A stretch of 64,000 bases of DNA from Cloeon dipterum (GCF_949628265.1 NC_088786.1:27053681-27117680), one strand, 5' to 3'. Shown: positions 35,156 through 47,897, numbered from the stretch's first letter. Notes: generated from the letters alone by a model not told the origin. A program made the numbers and translations.

Positions 35156-38100
35156 ATGTATGTCAAAAACATTGTGATCGAGGGTTTCAAATCCTACGGT
35201 CGAAGAGTGGAGATTAATGATTTTGATCCCTCGTTCAATGCCATTACTGGGCTGAATGGAACAGGTATAAATTATTATATTTTAAACGATTTGATTTACA
35301 AATTAACATATTGTACTGTCCTATCGCAGGAAAATCAAATATTTTGGACGCTCTTTGTTTTGTTATGGGAATTTCGAACTTGTCCAGTGTGCGTGCCCAT
35401 TCTCTGGAAGAATTGGTTTACAAACAAGGTCAAGCAAACGTGACCAAAGCATCAGTCACGGTGACTTTTGACAACACTGATAAGGAGAACTGCCCTCCTG
35501 GTAACTGACATTTATTTACATAGATACTCATTTTGAACTCGTAAATTTAATTTCTAATTATTTGTGCTTACAGGATATGAGGACAAAGACAAGATCAGCA
35601 TTACTAGACAGGTGGTCATTGGTGGAAAGAACAAATACCTCATTAATGGAGTTACTGTTCAAAACACAAGAGTTGCTGATCTCTTTAAAACTGTGCAGTT
35701 AAATGTCAACAACCCTCATTTCTTGATCATGCAGGTATGATTCAATTACTTCAGTACATCTTTAATTATTAATCACGCAAACATTTCAGGGCAAAATCAC
35801 CAAAGTTTTAAATATGAAGCCAAAGGAAATTTTAAGCATGGTTGAGGAAGCTGCTGGCACTCGCACGTACAAGACAAAGAAAGAACAATCTCTAAAAACA
35901 CTGGAGAAGAAAGATCTAAAGTTGGATGAGGTTAATCGTCAGCTTAATGATGAATTAGGACCCAAAATCGATCGCTTGCGTCAAGAGAAGGCACAGTACC
36001 TTGAGCTGCAAAAATGTACCAGGGAAATTGAGACACTTGCTCGGCAAGATACTGCTCACAAATATTATCAGTTCCAAGTAAGTTAAACGACGTTTAATTG
36101 ATTACGAATTGATACATTTTACTGGTGGGCAGGAGCAAAAAGGACAACTTGATGGTGAGCTGCAGAAAGCTGATAAGAAGAAATCAAAGCTTGAGTCTCA
36201 AACGGTAGCAAATGAAGAGGAAAGCAAGCAGCTGGAGGAAAAATTGAAGAAGTTAATGGAAGAAAAACAGAGTGAAGGTGACAACAAGCTCACCCAACTG
36301 GAGAATGATCTTCATAAGGCTGTAACTGTTGACGCCAAACTTGAAGCTGCAAGCAAGTCTCTTGCTGAGATAGCCAGCAGTGAAGAAAAGAGGCGCCAGC
36401 AGGTGATTATAATTAAGTCATTGTAGTGGGTAACTTAACTGACACTCTGCTTCCAGATACTCAAATCTATGAAGAGTGACGAGAAGCTATTGACCACAAA
36501 AGAGGCTCAAATGGCTGGTGGAAGGGAGGAGTTCTCAGAAGCTGACTCAAAAAGTAAAAAATTGACCGAAGAACTGGAGGCCGCAAGAAAGCGACACGAA
36601 GCAGCCAGCATGGGAATGTTTGTGGATGAAGATGGTAAAGCGACTTCTTTGCAGCAGCAAGCTATTGACGCACAGACCACTGCAATCAATGCAACAGCTC
36701 AGGTATCTAAAATTCAATTAAAGTTTAAGGCGTGACTTAAAACTCAACTTTTTTTAGGAAAGCACATTGTCAATGGAAATAAAGCAGATGCAGAAAGAGT
36801 TAGATGCCAAGCAAAAAGAGTTGAAGACCGCAAGCGGCCAGGACATAACTCAGGAAAAGAAAAAATTGAAAGATTTGGAATCCAAAGTCGCCTCACTTAA
36901 GGTTGGTGTTAAATATACTTTGATTTTGACCTATGATGTCAACATCATATTATAGGCTGAAATGGACGCTGTGGCTGGAAGTGAGGAAATGCTCAATGAT
37001 GTCAAGCACACGCAAAAAATACTTTCACGTGAAGTCAGTGAACTTTCAAACCAGGTATCTGAAACCTCAAAGCCTACTTGTAGTTCTCTTTGCTAATTTA
37101 AATTTGTTCACCAGGTCAACGACAAACTGCGAAATTTCCACAGCGCAACTTATAACTACACTAGCCCCCGTCCTGACTTTGATAGGACCCGAGTCAAAGG
37201 ACTCATTTGCAATGCTATGCGAGTGAAGAAACCAGAGTTTGCTCTTGCAATCGAGACAGTTGCTGGTGGTTCCCTCTACAATGTTTTGGTCGACAGTGAT
37301 GACACAGCTAAACTGCTAATCAGCAGCGCTCATGAACGCCGCACTTACCTGCCGCTCAACAAACTGCAGGCTTCATCCATGCCTAGGGACAGAATCGAGG
37401 CTGCAAAGCGGATAGCAGGCAGCGACAATGTTTGGCTGGCTTTGGATCTGATTGAGTTTGAGCCTGAAGTGAGAGTAGCGATGCAGAGGATTTTTGGGAA
37501 CACTTTGATCTGTCGCACGCAAGACATAGCAAAGAGTCTTCCTTTCAACAGACAAGTTGGGTGCACATGCGTTTCAATGGAAGGAGATTCATTCAGCCCA
37601 TCTGGTGTGACGAGTGGAGGATCTACTGACAGGAGAAATTTGTTGCTGCCTGTGCTGGAAGAATCTAGGAGGATGAGGGAAAGTCTTGAAGCTAAGCAGC
37701 AAGAACTAGCTGCTGTTAATGAGCAGTTGAGGAAGTGTCATGAGGTAAGATCTATTTTTTTCTTATTTCCTAGCAATATCGAAAAGTTTTAAAGAATCCA
37801 TATTGAGAGCAATGAGTTGTCAGTGTATATATTCTCATTTGTGTGCTAAAATTAAAAGTGGAAATGTATACATTGACATGCAAGAGCAATAGAAAAAAAT
37901 ATTTACTTAACCAAATAAATTAAAAACTATTGGTTGCATACAATGTTAAGAAATGTAAACATCTCTTGAATTATCTTGACCCTCTGTCAAAACTTTCCTA
38001 TTTTATACAATTTTTTATTGCAGTAAATCATGTAAGTGCACGATTTTTATTTTTTGAAATCTTTACAGACATTTCAAAGGAAGCTAAAGATTGGTTCAGA

Positions 38101-39822
38101 CCTAGAGGATGCTGAGCACAGTGCGAGTCTCTGCAAGGACACAATTTCCAAGAGCAATAGAGGTCGGTTGGAGCTGGAATATCAAGACCTGAACCAGCAA
38201 TTAACTGAAGCAAAAAGCAAACTGGCGATTGTACAGGAAACCCGTGCCAAGGCTATGCGCAAGCAGAAAGAGGTAGAAACCCTCATGAAGGACAGCAAAA
38301 GTCACGCAGAAAAAGAAAAGAAAAATGCAGAGAAGGAGCTGAAAAGGTTACAGGAGCTACTTGAAAAACATAAGCAGGCTTCTGAAAAGAAAATGCAGGT
38401 TTGTTTCATTTGAGGCTACCTTGGTTTGTTTCTATTCGCATTCTATTTTTTATTTGGATTACAGGTATTTAGCACCATGGAGGCGGAGATTGAGCAGTTG
38501 AAAGCTGCCATTGATGCTGCAAAGCAAGAGGTCAAAGATACAGCAGAAGCTATTGAAAAAAATGAAGCGAAACTGGAAGAAGACCGAGGGGAGCTGGAGG
38601 CGTCCAGGCAAAATGTGAAAAGTCTTCGAGCCAAAGTCGCTCAGGAGAAAGATCGAATCAATAAACAGAACAAAGAAATCAACTCAATCAATCAGATGAA
38701 AGACAAGCTGACAAAAGAAAAGTCTGACTGCGAGCTGGAGCTCAAAAAGTTGGCTCATGCGATTGAAAAGTTAATGGTAACTAGAAAATCATAATTATTT
38801 TGAAAACTAAATTCTGATCCAATTTGAAACAGGATGACATCAAAGCAGTGCAATCCCAGATGGCCCATTTAGAGAAGAAAAATGATTGGATCGCTGCTGA
38901 TAAGCACCTGTTTGGCCAGAAAAATGGTCCATACGAATTTCGCGCGCCTGAAGAAGTCAATGAGAAGCTGACCGCCCTGGAAAGTCGGCGAAGAGGCCTG
39001 GAAAAAAGAACAAATAGTAACGCCCAACATGTCCTCTCCAAAGTAGAGGAACAGGTCAGTAGGATTGTTAGTATGTCAAGCAAAGTTTTAATTAATACAT
39101 CCCTTACAGTTGCAAGAACTCTTGAAAAAGAAAGGGATTGTTGAGAACGATCGACAAAAGCTGAAAGTTATCATTGAGGTTTGCCATTAGACAATGAGTG
39201 TTCCTTCTTGTGTGTATTCATTAATTAAATTTTCAGGCCCTCGACAAAAAGATGGTTGAGGCTCTTGATGTTGCTTGGCAGAAGATCAATATTGGATTTG
39301 GCTCCATTTTCTCCACACTTCTTGTAGGAGCTACTGCTAAGCTTGTTCCTACTGGTCATACAAATAAAATTATTGATGGATTAGAGGTATTTTCAAATCA
39401 TTTAAATTATGTCCTAATGGATTTATCATTTCTTGTTTGATAATAGGTGCATGTTGGATTCAATGGAAAATGGAAAGAGGGTCTCTCAGAACTTAGTGGA
39501 GGCCAGCGTTCTCTCGTTGCCCTTTCCCTCATCCTTGCCATGCTCCAGTTTAAGCCAGCACCTATTTACATTCTGGACGAGGTTTGTTTATTCATATTGT
39601 TCTTTATTTAGTCTTATTATTTAATGTATTGATCAGGTTGATGCTGCTTTGGATCCATCGCACACCGAAAATATTGGTGAACTTGTGCAGAAGCACTTCA
39701 AACAATCCCAGTTCATTATTGTGTCTCTGAAAGATGGAATGTACAAGAATGCCAATGTGCTATTCAAAACCAAACTTGTGGACGGCGTTTCCAACGTTGA
39801 CCGAATCACCCAATCCAAGTAG
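35156..39822 (+). CDS. SMC2: SMC2, condensin ATPase subunit
   Basis: Core subunit of condensin I and II; with SMC4 it extrudes DNA loops to compact mitotic chromosomes. Sixteen exons (35156-35264, 35330-35500, 35574-35734, 35790-36077, 36133-36402, 36457-36702, 36758-36901, 36956-37054, 37115-37744, 38069-38398, 38465-38776, 38833-39054, 39110-39178, 39237-39386, 39447-39581 and 39637-39822) give 1,173 residues (human 1,197). The N-terminal head starts [15 protein letters not shown] with Walker A GLNGTGKSN split over exons 1 and 2. The N-terminal coiled coil follows, then a hinge (about 500-680, [16 protein letters not shown]) and the return coil. The C-terminal head has signature [14 protein letters not shown] and Walker B YILDEVDAALD. 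The ATG is the first in the exon. All introns are GT-AG. Converges with TBC1D30, 264 bases apart. Confidence 0.98.
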
Positions 39823-40086
39823 GAATCTATTGTATCATACTTCAAATGTTATTCCATAAATTTAATTTCTATTCTATTAATTAATTTTAATTTCTTTTAA
39901 AAATACCTTTAATTTTAAATCAAACGTCTGGACTTAAATATCTGACCCTCCACTCTTTTGTTTATTTAAATCTGCGTACAATTTAAGTTATTACATTCAA
40001 TGTCAGTGCCATTAGGGTTGGCAAACAACAGTGGGGCCGCAGGAAGCGGCAAGGCTGCTTTGGCGCGCGTGGCAAGAAGTTTTAAG
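39823..40086. other. Overlapping 3' ends of SMC2 and TBC1D30
   Basis: Only 264 bases separate the two stop codons. A TTTATT at 39961-39966 is the likely AATAAA of the minus-strand TBC1D30 gene;  SMC2 has no perfect AATAAA here. The two 3' UTRs may overlap. Confidence 0.5.
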
Positions 40087-43000
40087 TCACTTGGGTTGCT
40101 TGTAGAGACCAAGTCGAATACCTGCGTCGCGGTTTGGTTGCCTAGCTTTTGGAAAAGGGCTGTATGGTCTGTCCTCGCTCATGGCCCGACCCCAGCCTGC
40201 CGCTCTCGCAGGTGGTTGCTGAACGATGCGTTGGAGAATCTCGGAATTTTCCCTGATCACCTGGAACGCGCGCTCTCTCCTCTGCGCAGCGTCCCCGTCC
40301 TCTCCTGAAGTGGCTTCCAACTCCTCCTCCTCTTGCTCCGTAGCTTCGCAAAGTGCAACAGTCCAGCGCTTTCGTGTGCTTGACGCGTCCAGAAGTGGTG
40401 ACAGCGGAGAAATCGCTTTTGGAGGGGTGACTGGTTCCAACATGGAGTTAATGGGCGACAAATCCGCTGTCGCTGTAGACTGAAGTAGGTCGGGCATGTT
40501 GCTTATTGAGTCGGATGGCTGGAGAGGTTTCACTGATGTAGCTTCCGATGGGCTCTCAACGATGCTTTGAAATTCGGTGCAGAGTTGGACGCTTGGGTTT
40601 TCAATCGAGCCAGTAACCAGGGGTTCAATAGTTAATTGTGGTGCAGGTGCATCTGGACAGGTTACATCCACTAAGAGAAGAGTTAAATTATCTGTGCTTG
40701 GTGCTTTTGGGGATGAATTTTCAATCTCTTGTATCACATTAGAATTCTTTTCAGGTTCCTCACTTTCATCAAGATTTTGAAAGTCCGTTTCGTTGGAACG
40801 ATGTTCAGTCGGAATGTCTGTCAAATTGACTAACAGGGCCTCAGTTGTTTCAACAAGGTCTCCTCCGTCCTTGGTTGTTTCTTCTGCTTCTTCATCGTCG
40901 TCAAATGAAAGCGACGGAAACTTGAAGTTCAGCAGTTTTCGCGTCACTGGAGGAATTACTCCCTGTTCTGCATCACACACTAAGTCGTGCACACTAGTTG
41001 TTTCTATTTTTTCATCATTAATATTATCTTCTAATCCTATTTCAGTAGTTAAAGAAATAGATGAGGTACATGCTTTTTGAGAATTATCTATTGCTTCATT
41101 TTCTACTTTGTCAGTGAAAGCGAAATCTATTGCTTGGAATTCAGGTGAAGTGGGTAATGGTTGAGTGGGTGTCATTTCACGTGGGGAAAGAACAGGAATC
41201 GTTATTTTTTGCATGAATTCGAATGGGAACGAGTAATCAGAAGAACTAGAATCTGATTGGGACGGCGGATTGGGCGACAAAAGTGTCTGTTGGTTATCTG
41301 CATTTGGGGAGCACGAATATTTCTCTGGCGGAGTTATTGACGTCAGGTAGTCAATTAAATCTACCGAGTTATTTGTTCCTTCAGCTTGGTCGCTGGTTAA
41401 GAGTGACATTAAAATATCTGATTGCAAAGATTGAGGAGCATTCGAAGTCTCAATGTGACTGCTCTCTTTTAGCGGAGAAAGACTATTTAAAGGCGAACCG
41501 AGTTTGGCTAACACCTCAGTAGAACATTTAATTGAAGATTTTACAGGGGAAATCACTGGTGGTAACTCTGGGGGAACAGGGGACAGTGGCATTAGTTCAA
41601 ACGGCGAATCCATGGGTGAAAGAACTGACGACATCGGTGGTATCACTTCCAAGGTGTCGGGCCTGTCTTCATGGGCTTCTGAAATTCGATTTCTTTCTTC
41701 TGGGGCTTCTGAAATTTGCGGTCTGCCTTCTGGGGCTTTTGAAATTTGCGGTCTGCCTTCTGGGGCTTCTGAAATTTGCTGTCTGTCTTCTGGGGCTTCT
41801 GAAATTTGCGGTCTGCCTTCTGGGGCTTCTGAAATTTGCGGTCTGTCTTCTGGGGCTTCTGAAATTTGCGGTCTGTCTTCTGGGGCTTTTGAAATTTGCG
41901 GTCTGCCTTCTGGGGCTTCTGAAATTCGCGATCGGTCTTCTGGGGCTTCTGAAATTTGCGGTCCTTCAGAATCAAGCCGTTTTTCTTCAGAGGTGTCATC
42001 TTTGCTTGGTTTCTCGTCAAAGACTTCACTCAAGTCAAGACTGGCTACTGGAGCAACTTCAGGGGCGTCTGGTACCTCTGTTTCTTCTGGCTTAGGAAGC
42101 GACAAAGACGGGAGCGGAGAGACGTCATCATTATCACTTTCATCTGAATCACAGAGTTCTGTGCTGCTGGACGCCGTCGAGGTTGACGATGAAGACCTCT
42201 CACCCTCAGGAGGCGAAGGGCTTCTGCCAGTCTTCATTTCGTGCCACCGAATAGTGGTTCCGGTGGCCCCTAGAGACTTTCTCTTTGGCACTTGTTTGAT
42301 TGATTTCTGCGGAGTATGCAACTGGGTCAGTGCGGCGGAAGAGGAGCGCCGAGGACCATCCCGAAGCGCCGTCCGCCCTAGAAGCAAATGGTTCATGACT
42401 ACTGGAGCTGTGACGGGTCTGGACGGGCCAGGAGCTCGCGAGCAGGCGGCTGAAATGATTTGGCACCAATCAATATACTTAATGTAGAAAGCAGATGACG
42501 CAGGAATAATGGGGTAAATAATAGACGAGAATTTTACCTGAAATGATAATATGTGCTTGTCTCTGACGGACTCTAAGCCTCGAGTATTGCTGCTTCAAAG
42601 CACTGATGTCCAAGTTAAGCCGTTCTCTGTCCACGGAGGCCCTCCGACCTCCAAACATTGACCCCAGTCCGAAAGCTGCCACAGCCATTTTATCGTCATC
42701 CATGTCCTCGTCAGTGTCATCGTCAAGCTGCAACAGGCGCAGTCCTCGCCGAGCAGCCCCAACAGCACCACCCCAGGGCGTGATGTTGTAGGTGAATTTG
42801 TCCCGCAGATCAGCCAGTTCAGTCACAGGCTTCACGGCGATTACAGCCATGATTAGTTGATTTGCATCTGAAAGTCCAAATTCCAGCATTTCCCTGGTCA
42901 GTACGCCCATGATGCTGTAAAACTCATCAGCGCTCTCAACGGCAAGGATCCGCCTAAAGGATTGCATGAAAATTATTCAAATTATTTTCAACCAGCCTAA

Positions 43001-45486
43001 CTTACTCTTGCAATGACGACCATATCGCCAGGGCCGCTCTAAGGAGAATTTCGTTGCCTTCAAGAAGCACCAAGTCCCAAAGACGCAGGACTGTGTTGTG
43101 CGGAAGGCAATTTGCAAATAGCGTGAGGAACCATTGCATCGTAAAAACATTAGTCAAAGGCGGCTCGTATCCAGCGCCAGAGGCCTCCGCTTGGAGAGCC
43201 TCAAGGTGTCTGGACAGTCTTGGCAGTCGAAGCCGCAGCAACTCACGGAAGACGGCCATATCTACGGACAATCCGCACATGTTGCTCGCAAAATAGCCGT
43301 CGGGGAGAACACCCTCAATAAGCAGAATCATAACCTAAATTATAAGTGAAGTTGAATTTTGATATGAACACGCGTAAATTAAAAATCAAATACTCACTTT
43401 AACCGAATCCGCCTCAGACTTGTCCATGACCTGCTCAGAAAATTCAGTAATTAAGGAATAAATTTAGAGTATTAGGCTTACCTGAAGAATTAGAGCAGCA
43501 AGCATGTTGAAGCCTTGGCAGTAGCCCACATTTTTGTTCCACCTGGCATACGCCAAAAGCACTCTTTTGAGAAGCGCCTGGTTGTGCTCGCCTGAGGCTC
43601 CGCAAAATAAGCTGCAACCCGTCCTGTGTAGATCCTGACATTTCGAAAAAAATTGTAAAAAAAAGGAAAATAATCTCAACAGCGACATTTACGTACTTTC
43701 ACAATTTGGACGCCAAGCTCCTCGTCATCAGGGTTGCTTGTGTCGCTGAAAATCACGCGCTCAGTTTGTGGCCAGTCAACTCCTCGCGCCGTCAGATGCC
43801 GTTCGGCCAGCGTCAGCCAGAGCTTTTAATTTTATTATAATGTTATGTTAAATTATATTTTTAATTAGACTTGAATATGGTTACCCTCCGACGGAACTCT
43901 GCAGGTATGCCACCTGGCATTCTTGCTACCATTTTCATCGCGTCGCGCCACTGTACGAAGCCACTGTCCGATGGTGGTGGCACCACACTGAATCGGACAC
44001 GCGCATCCTCGCCTGAAAAATTATTTCATTCATCAAATAAGAACAGACGACCTCAACCTCCCAGTTGAAACAAGTGAAAGGACCACCAGTTATTGCTAAA
44101 AATAGTGTCCACGTAGTGGTGGCTAGCATTTTTTTTGCTCGTCGTGACAAATATATTACAAGAGAGGCAGCAGATAAATTTTTATTTGGTACAGGACCAC
44201 TGAAAATCGTTATGAATTTTTAATGGCCTCCACAAGGCACCTTTGCTTGACGCGTCTGCATAATTTATTCATTTGCCACCCTTGCCACAAACAAAATGTT
44301 TCGACCCGTGTGAGTGCTAGTGGTTGTCTGTGTGTAATTGAGCAAACACAATAAATACGAGGGAGGTCATCGCGTTTGGTAAGTGAGTCAATCACGGTGA
44401 CGGCAATTATTAAGTGTCACAGTGAGATGACACAGAGGAATTGGGTGTTTTTCGACAAACTATCCACAGAATATGATACAAAGGTTGCGGTCGGCGAGGT
44501 ACTACCTGAAGGGCCGGCCCTGGCCCCCGTGGCCAGGCTCTTGATGGAGCTGAAGAGCCCACTCATTGCGCCGGGTTGGCACTCCTGCCGCCACCCTGTG
44601 CTATCGATTTTTGATTTGCATTTAAGCCTGCACTGTTTTCTCTCCCGCCCTCGCACTGGGGTGTTTCCCCCCTCCAACCCTCGCAATGGCACTTCTAAAT
44701 CTGTTTTGGCATTCGTTGCTGCTTATGCATTACAAATTAGGCGAAGAAGACCTGATTATTCCGGCGACGAACTGGCTACGTTTCCGCACAAGGCGACAGG
44801 AGAGTACAGAAAAGGGGTGGAAAAATAAGATTGGATTTGTAATGCAAATTTCTGCGCAGCACAGCGTTTTGAAGCAAATAACTAGAGAAATATAACACTA
44901 TATACAAAGAATATAAACTATTTTTTATAATTATTATCTTGTTTTTATGGTTTTTATCAATTCATTTCCTTGGAAGAAGCAATTTTTTTAGCTTGAGTTA
45001 ATGTATCCTTTAAAATTTTAAAGTTGAAAAACAGTTAAAATAAATTATTGTCAAATAATAAAAAAATACCTCTTGAAGCAGAATACGCCCTGAGGAGGGC
45101 CGTGACCACTTCACACTGAAGGTCGCATTTTCTGCGAAGAGTGTCGCGAATGCGGAGCTGTCGTCCGAGGTGCGAGCCAAGGGACTTAACCTGCGCTCTT
45201 AGAGCCTCTGCGCGAGTCCGCATGGAATTCAGCCCAGTTTCAAAGATGGGCACAAAGTCCCAAAAGGGCTCTATGCTTCCTTCCGAGGGAGAGCTCAGGG
45301 CAGGCACATCGCGGTAGATTTCGTGCAGGAGTTGCTCCAGCAATGAGCGATTCGTCTCAATTTTCATCGCTGAACAAGAGATTTGATTTTACCCCCTGCT
45401 ATATTATATGTAAAATCATTCTCACCTGTTGATATTTGCAGCCTTTTGTCCTTGCCCAAAACTGCTGCTTCTTTCGGCCGCGGCAT
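40087..45486 (-). CDS. TBC1D30: TBC1D30, Rab GTPase-activating protein (long isoform)
   Basis: A GAP; in vertebrates TBC1D30 acts on Rab8 and restrains primary cilium growth. Long-isoform exons: 45426-45486, 45070-45369, 43885-44012, 43697-43822, 43482-43634, 43398-43430, 43006-43334, 42538-42953 and 40087-42449, giving 1,302 residues. The TBC domain (about 150-420) has the arginine finger IVKDLHR and the glutamine finger in GYCQGFN, so the dual-finger catalytic pair is intact. After it come LDISALKQQYSR and VMNHLLLGR, matching human TBC1D30, and the end (RLGLYKQP) matches RNLGLYG. The region of about 780 residues in the last exon is acidic and Ser/Pro-rich, much longer than in human, and contains a ten-copy decapeptide repeat. 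Residues 20-120 match the long human isoform (coiled segment QLRIRDTLRRKCDLQCEVVTALL). Confidence 0.94.
41671..41970 (-). repeat. 30-base tandem repeat coding APE(D/G)RPQISE decapeptides
   Basis: Ten units of exactly 30 bases in the last TBC1D30 exon, each reading close to TGGGGCTTCTGAAATTTGCG followed by ten bases on the plus strand. On the coding strand they give I-S-E/K-A-P-E-D/G-R-P-Q. The units differ by a few bases and outer units are more diverged. Because the period is a multiple of three and no stop falls in it, several other frames stay open across it. Confidence 0.95.
44506..44566 (-). CDS. TBC1D30: Alternative first coding exon of TBC1D30 (short isoform)
   Basis: ATG at 44566 opens MSGLFSSIKSLATGARAGPS, and a donor (TTCAG then GTAGTACC) ends the exon in the same phase as the long-isoform exon 45070-45369. 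Both join to the exon at 43885-44012 (EDARVRF). Human TBC1D30 likewise has a short form with an unrelated N terminus joined at the same point. The frame stays open upstream to 44692, so a start further up is possible. An octamer ATGCAAAT lies on the minus strand at 44614-44621, about 50 bases before the ATG. Confidence 0.75.
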
Positions 45487-46182
45487 GTTTTTCCTTTACA
45501 TTTCACTCGCTCTTTCTGGAAACAGATTGTTATTGCACGAACGACTCGCGTGGATAGAAAAACTGCACGCTAAGTTTATCAAGTCACCACTTCCTGCTGG
45601 CACTGATTGTGGAGTATAGTCAGTGATGAACTTGTCTGCGGCATGCGAGACGGCTTGCGTGGTATTATAATTATATATAGTTTGTATAGGGCATGTACAG
45701 TTCAACCACACTTAATGAACACCTGGCCACCCGCATGTATATCAGATGCTCCATTGATCTGCTTCTCATAAAGTTCGCAAATGATCAGGGCAGTGATTTC
45801 TATGTTCTCTATTTAAATTTCAAAATTTGGTTTTCTCTTCCACTAGGCTAGTAGGCTCAAATTAAAAAAAAATAGTTATAGATATTTTGTAACTTTTTAT
45901 TTTGTACAAATTTTACCACACTTTGAAACAGCAGAAAATGACTGAAAAATCGAGTCGCGTCACTTGCATCTGCGATTTTTTTTATCTATAAGAGCCATGC
46001 CATTTTTGATCTGGTGTGGGATGAAAAAAATTAGTTAAATAATCATTAAACACTGAGTGCGATAGTCACAAGTAAATTAATATTAACATATATGAATCAA
46101 GTTATTCTAATCCCACTGAAAATAATAATCACATATGATGACAGGAAGTGTGCACATCAGAATAAAAAATTGCGTCCTTTAC
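45487..46182. other. TBC1D30 promoter side and LKB1 3' UTR
   Basis: The left part should hold the long-isoform promoter of TBC1D30; the right part is LKB1 3' UTR, with AATAAA on the minus strand at 45896-45901. No other gene was recognised. Confidence 0.5.
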
Positions 46183-47897
46183 TTAAGACTGTCTACACGA
46201 CGAAAACTTTTTGGATGAAATACATGATGTCTTCGTATTGTTGTTTCTTAGCTCTTTATCTCGGTTCTCTTCAGCTAGCTGCTTTGCCTCTGTAACGAAA
46301 AAAGGGAAAATATTGAGGCTGACGTATGATTTTTTATCCAAATCATAGCCATCAATTTTCAAAATGGATCATGAGAATTGCATTATTTAGATTTTAACTT
46401 GACATCCACGTAAGAAGGAATATTAACTCGCAATACTTCACACACCTGCCTCTATGGCAATTTTTTTTCCATTTGTTCGGCTAATAAAACCTTAGACGAG
46501 TTATTTTCCTTACCATTGATCTGGCGTTGTGTGTAAAAGTCCTGTTGCTCAGGATCAGGGCCGTAGTGAAGATCATGCAAGTATGGGAGAACACTCATAG
46601 AGTGAACCCGGTCTCCAGGACACTCCACCCATGGTTCACATCTCGACAATTTCCGCACGATCCACTGATGGTGACGCACCTGTGGGTTTCCATTATCATA
46701 CCGCAACAAGCAAACAAAATTAGCTTGCCTGGTTCAAGTTGAATCGTTTGTTGGGGTCTGCACAGAGAAGGCCTGACAAAAGATCGGCCAAAGGTTGGTC
46801 CAGGTTGGAAGGCATTGTAAAGGTTCCTCTCCCGATGGCTTCGTACAGCCGATAGACGTTGTCTCCCTCGAACGGGTATTGGCCTGTGCACATGTTGAAC
46901 AGACTGACGCCTGAACCCCAAATGTCAACCTGAATCCAAAGAGCATGGTTGTCAAATCAATTAAATTTCCAAGGGAATAGACACTTACCTTAAATCCGGA
47001 GAAATTATTCACGCCATTGGCGATTTCTGGGGGTTGAAATGCTGGGGTGCCTTGGCCGTCTTGACACGAGTCTTCAGGGTCAAAGAGCCCAACAACCTCA
47101 GCGACTCCAAAGTCTGAGATTTTTAGAGTGCCATCCATGGTCAAGAGCAAATTTCCAGGCTTCAGATCTTTGTGCACGATTCGACGGCTGTGTAAATATT
47201 CGAGCCCGTCTATTAATTGACAGAAATAGCTGCAAAGGAAATGAATTTAAGTTTTGAATTTGGAAAAGCCAGAAATTACTAGTGTGCTTGTGAAAGCGGC
47301 AGTTTCTTATCAGGGACAGAGTCGAGAAGTGATTGCAGGGACGACAAGCAGAATTCCAAAACCATATACAGTTTATCCTTGACGTCGTTTTTCATTACCT
47401 AAGGAAATATCAATAATTGTAAAACGAAGAGCACAAGCTTTCAAATAAAACCTTACTTCTATTAAACTTATCACGTTGGGATGTTTCAGACTAGACAATA
47501 GTTTTATTTCTCTGCAAAATGTAGGAAAAAGGTTTACCATTGATTTATTTTTCATTGAGATAATGTCACCTTTGAACATTTGCTTCTCCGTTTGGAATTC
47601 GTTTCAGCTTGTTTCGTTTCAGTATTTTTATTGCCCTCCGTGTCAATGTTTCTTGATCCAGGGCTTCTTTTACTTTGCCATATGAGCCTTCTCCAAGAAC
47701 CTCGCCAACAACATAGCGTCCAATCATTTTCACCCCTTTCGGCTCTCGCTGGTATATGACCTGTTTAAGCAAAAACACAAATTCATCCCGGTAATTTAAA
47801 TATTATAAATAATAATTTATCAACTGTTTTATACCTGATCCGAGTCCACCCTGTTGAACACAAGGAGACTGTCTTCCTCCCAGTTTTCATCCATCAT
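46183..47897 (-). CDS. Lkb1: LKB1 / STK11 master kinase
   Basis: Serine/threonine kinase that activates AMPK and related kinases when bound to STRAD and MO25. Eight exons: 47835-47897, 47570-47760, 47457-47511, 47280-47398, 46989-47229, 46739 is not used; the sixth is 46729-46929, then 46514-46679 and 46183-46289. They give 380 residues (human 433). The kinase domain (about 36-295) has glycine loop GEGSYGKV, lysine in RRAIKILK, catalytic loop [12 protein letters not shown] and DFGVAE, and FQPPE. The C-lobe matches LKB1 ([29 protein letters not shown]). The short tail ends KKFSSCRQS, with a CaaX box (CRQS) for farnesylation preceded by a basic-S-S site like the PKA/RSK site of the vertebrate tail (RRLSACKQQ). 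Two adjacent ATGs occur at the start; the outer one is used. The intron after the sixth exon is GC-AG. Confidence 0.95.
46680..46728 (-). other. GC-AG intron in LKB1
   Basis: A 49-base intron with donor CAG then GCAAGC and acceptor CCCACAG. It joins KRFNLNQ to VRHHQW, exactly as KRFSIRQ-IRQHSW runs in human LKB1. No GT donor in this stretch keeps the frame. Confidence 0.8.

Noticed and set aside
41504-42487. A 327-codon plus-strand open frame, and others at 41532-42095 and 41643-42029, across the TBC1D30 repeat
   Set aside because: They are open because the 30-base repeat has a period divisible by three and no stop. The translations are low-complexity echoes of the repeat, and the minus-strand frame fits TBC1D30.
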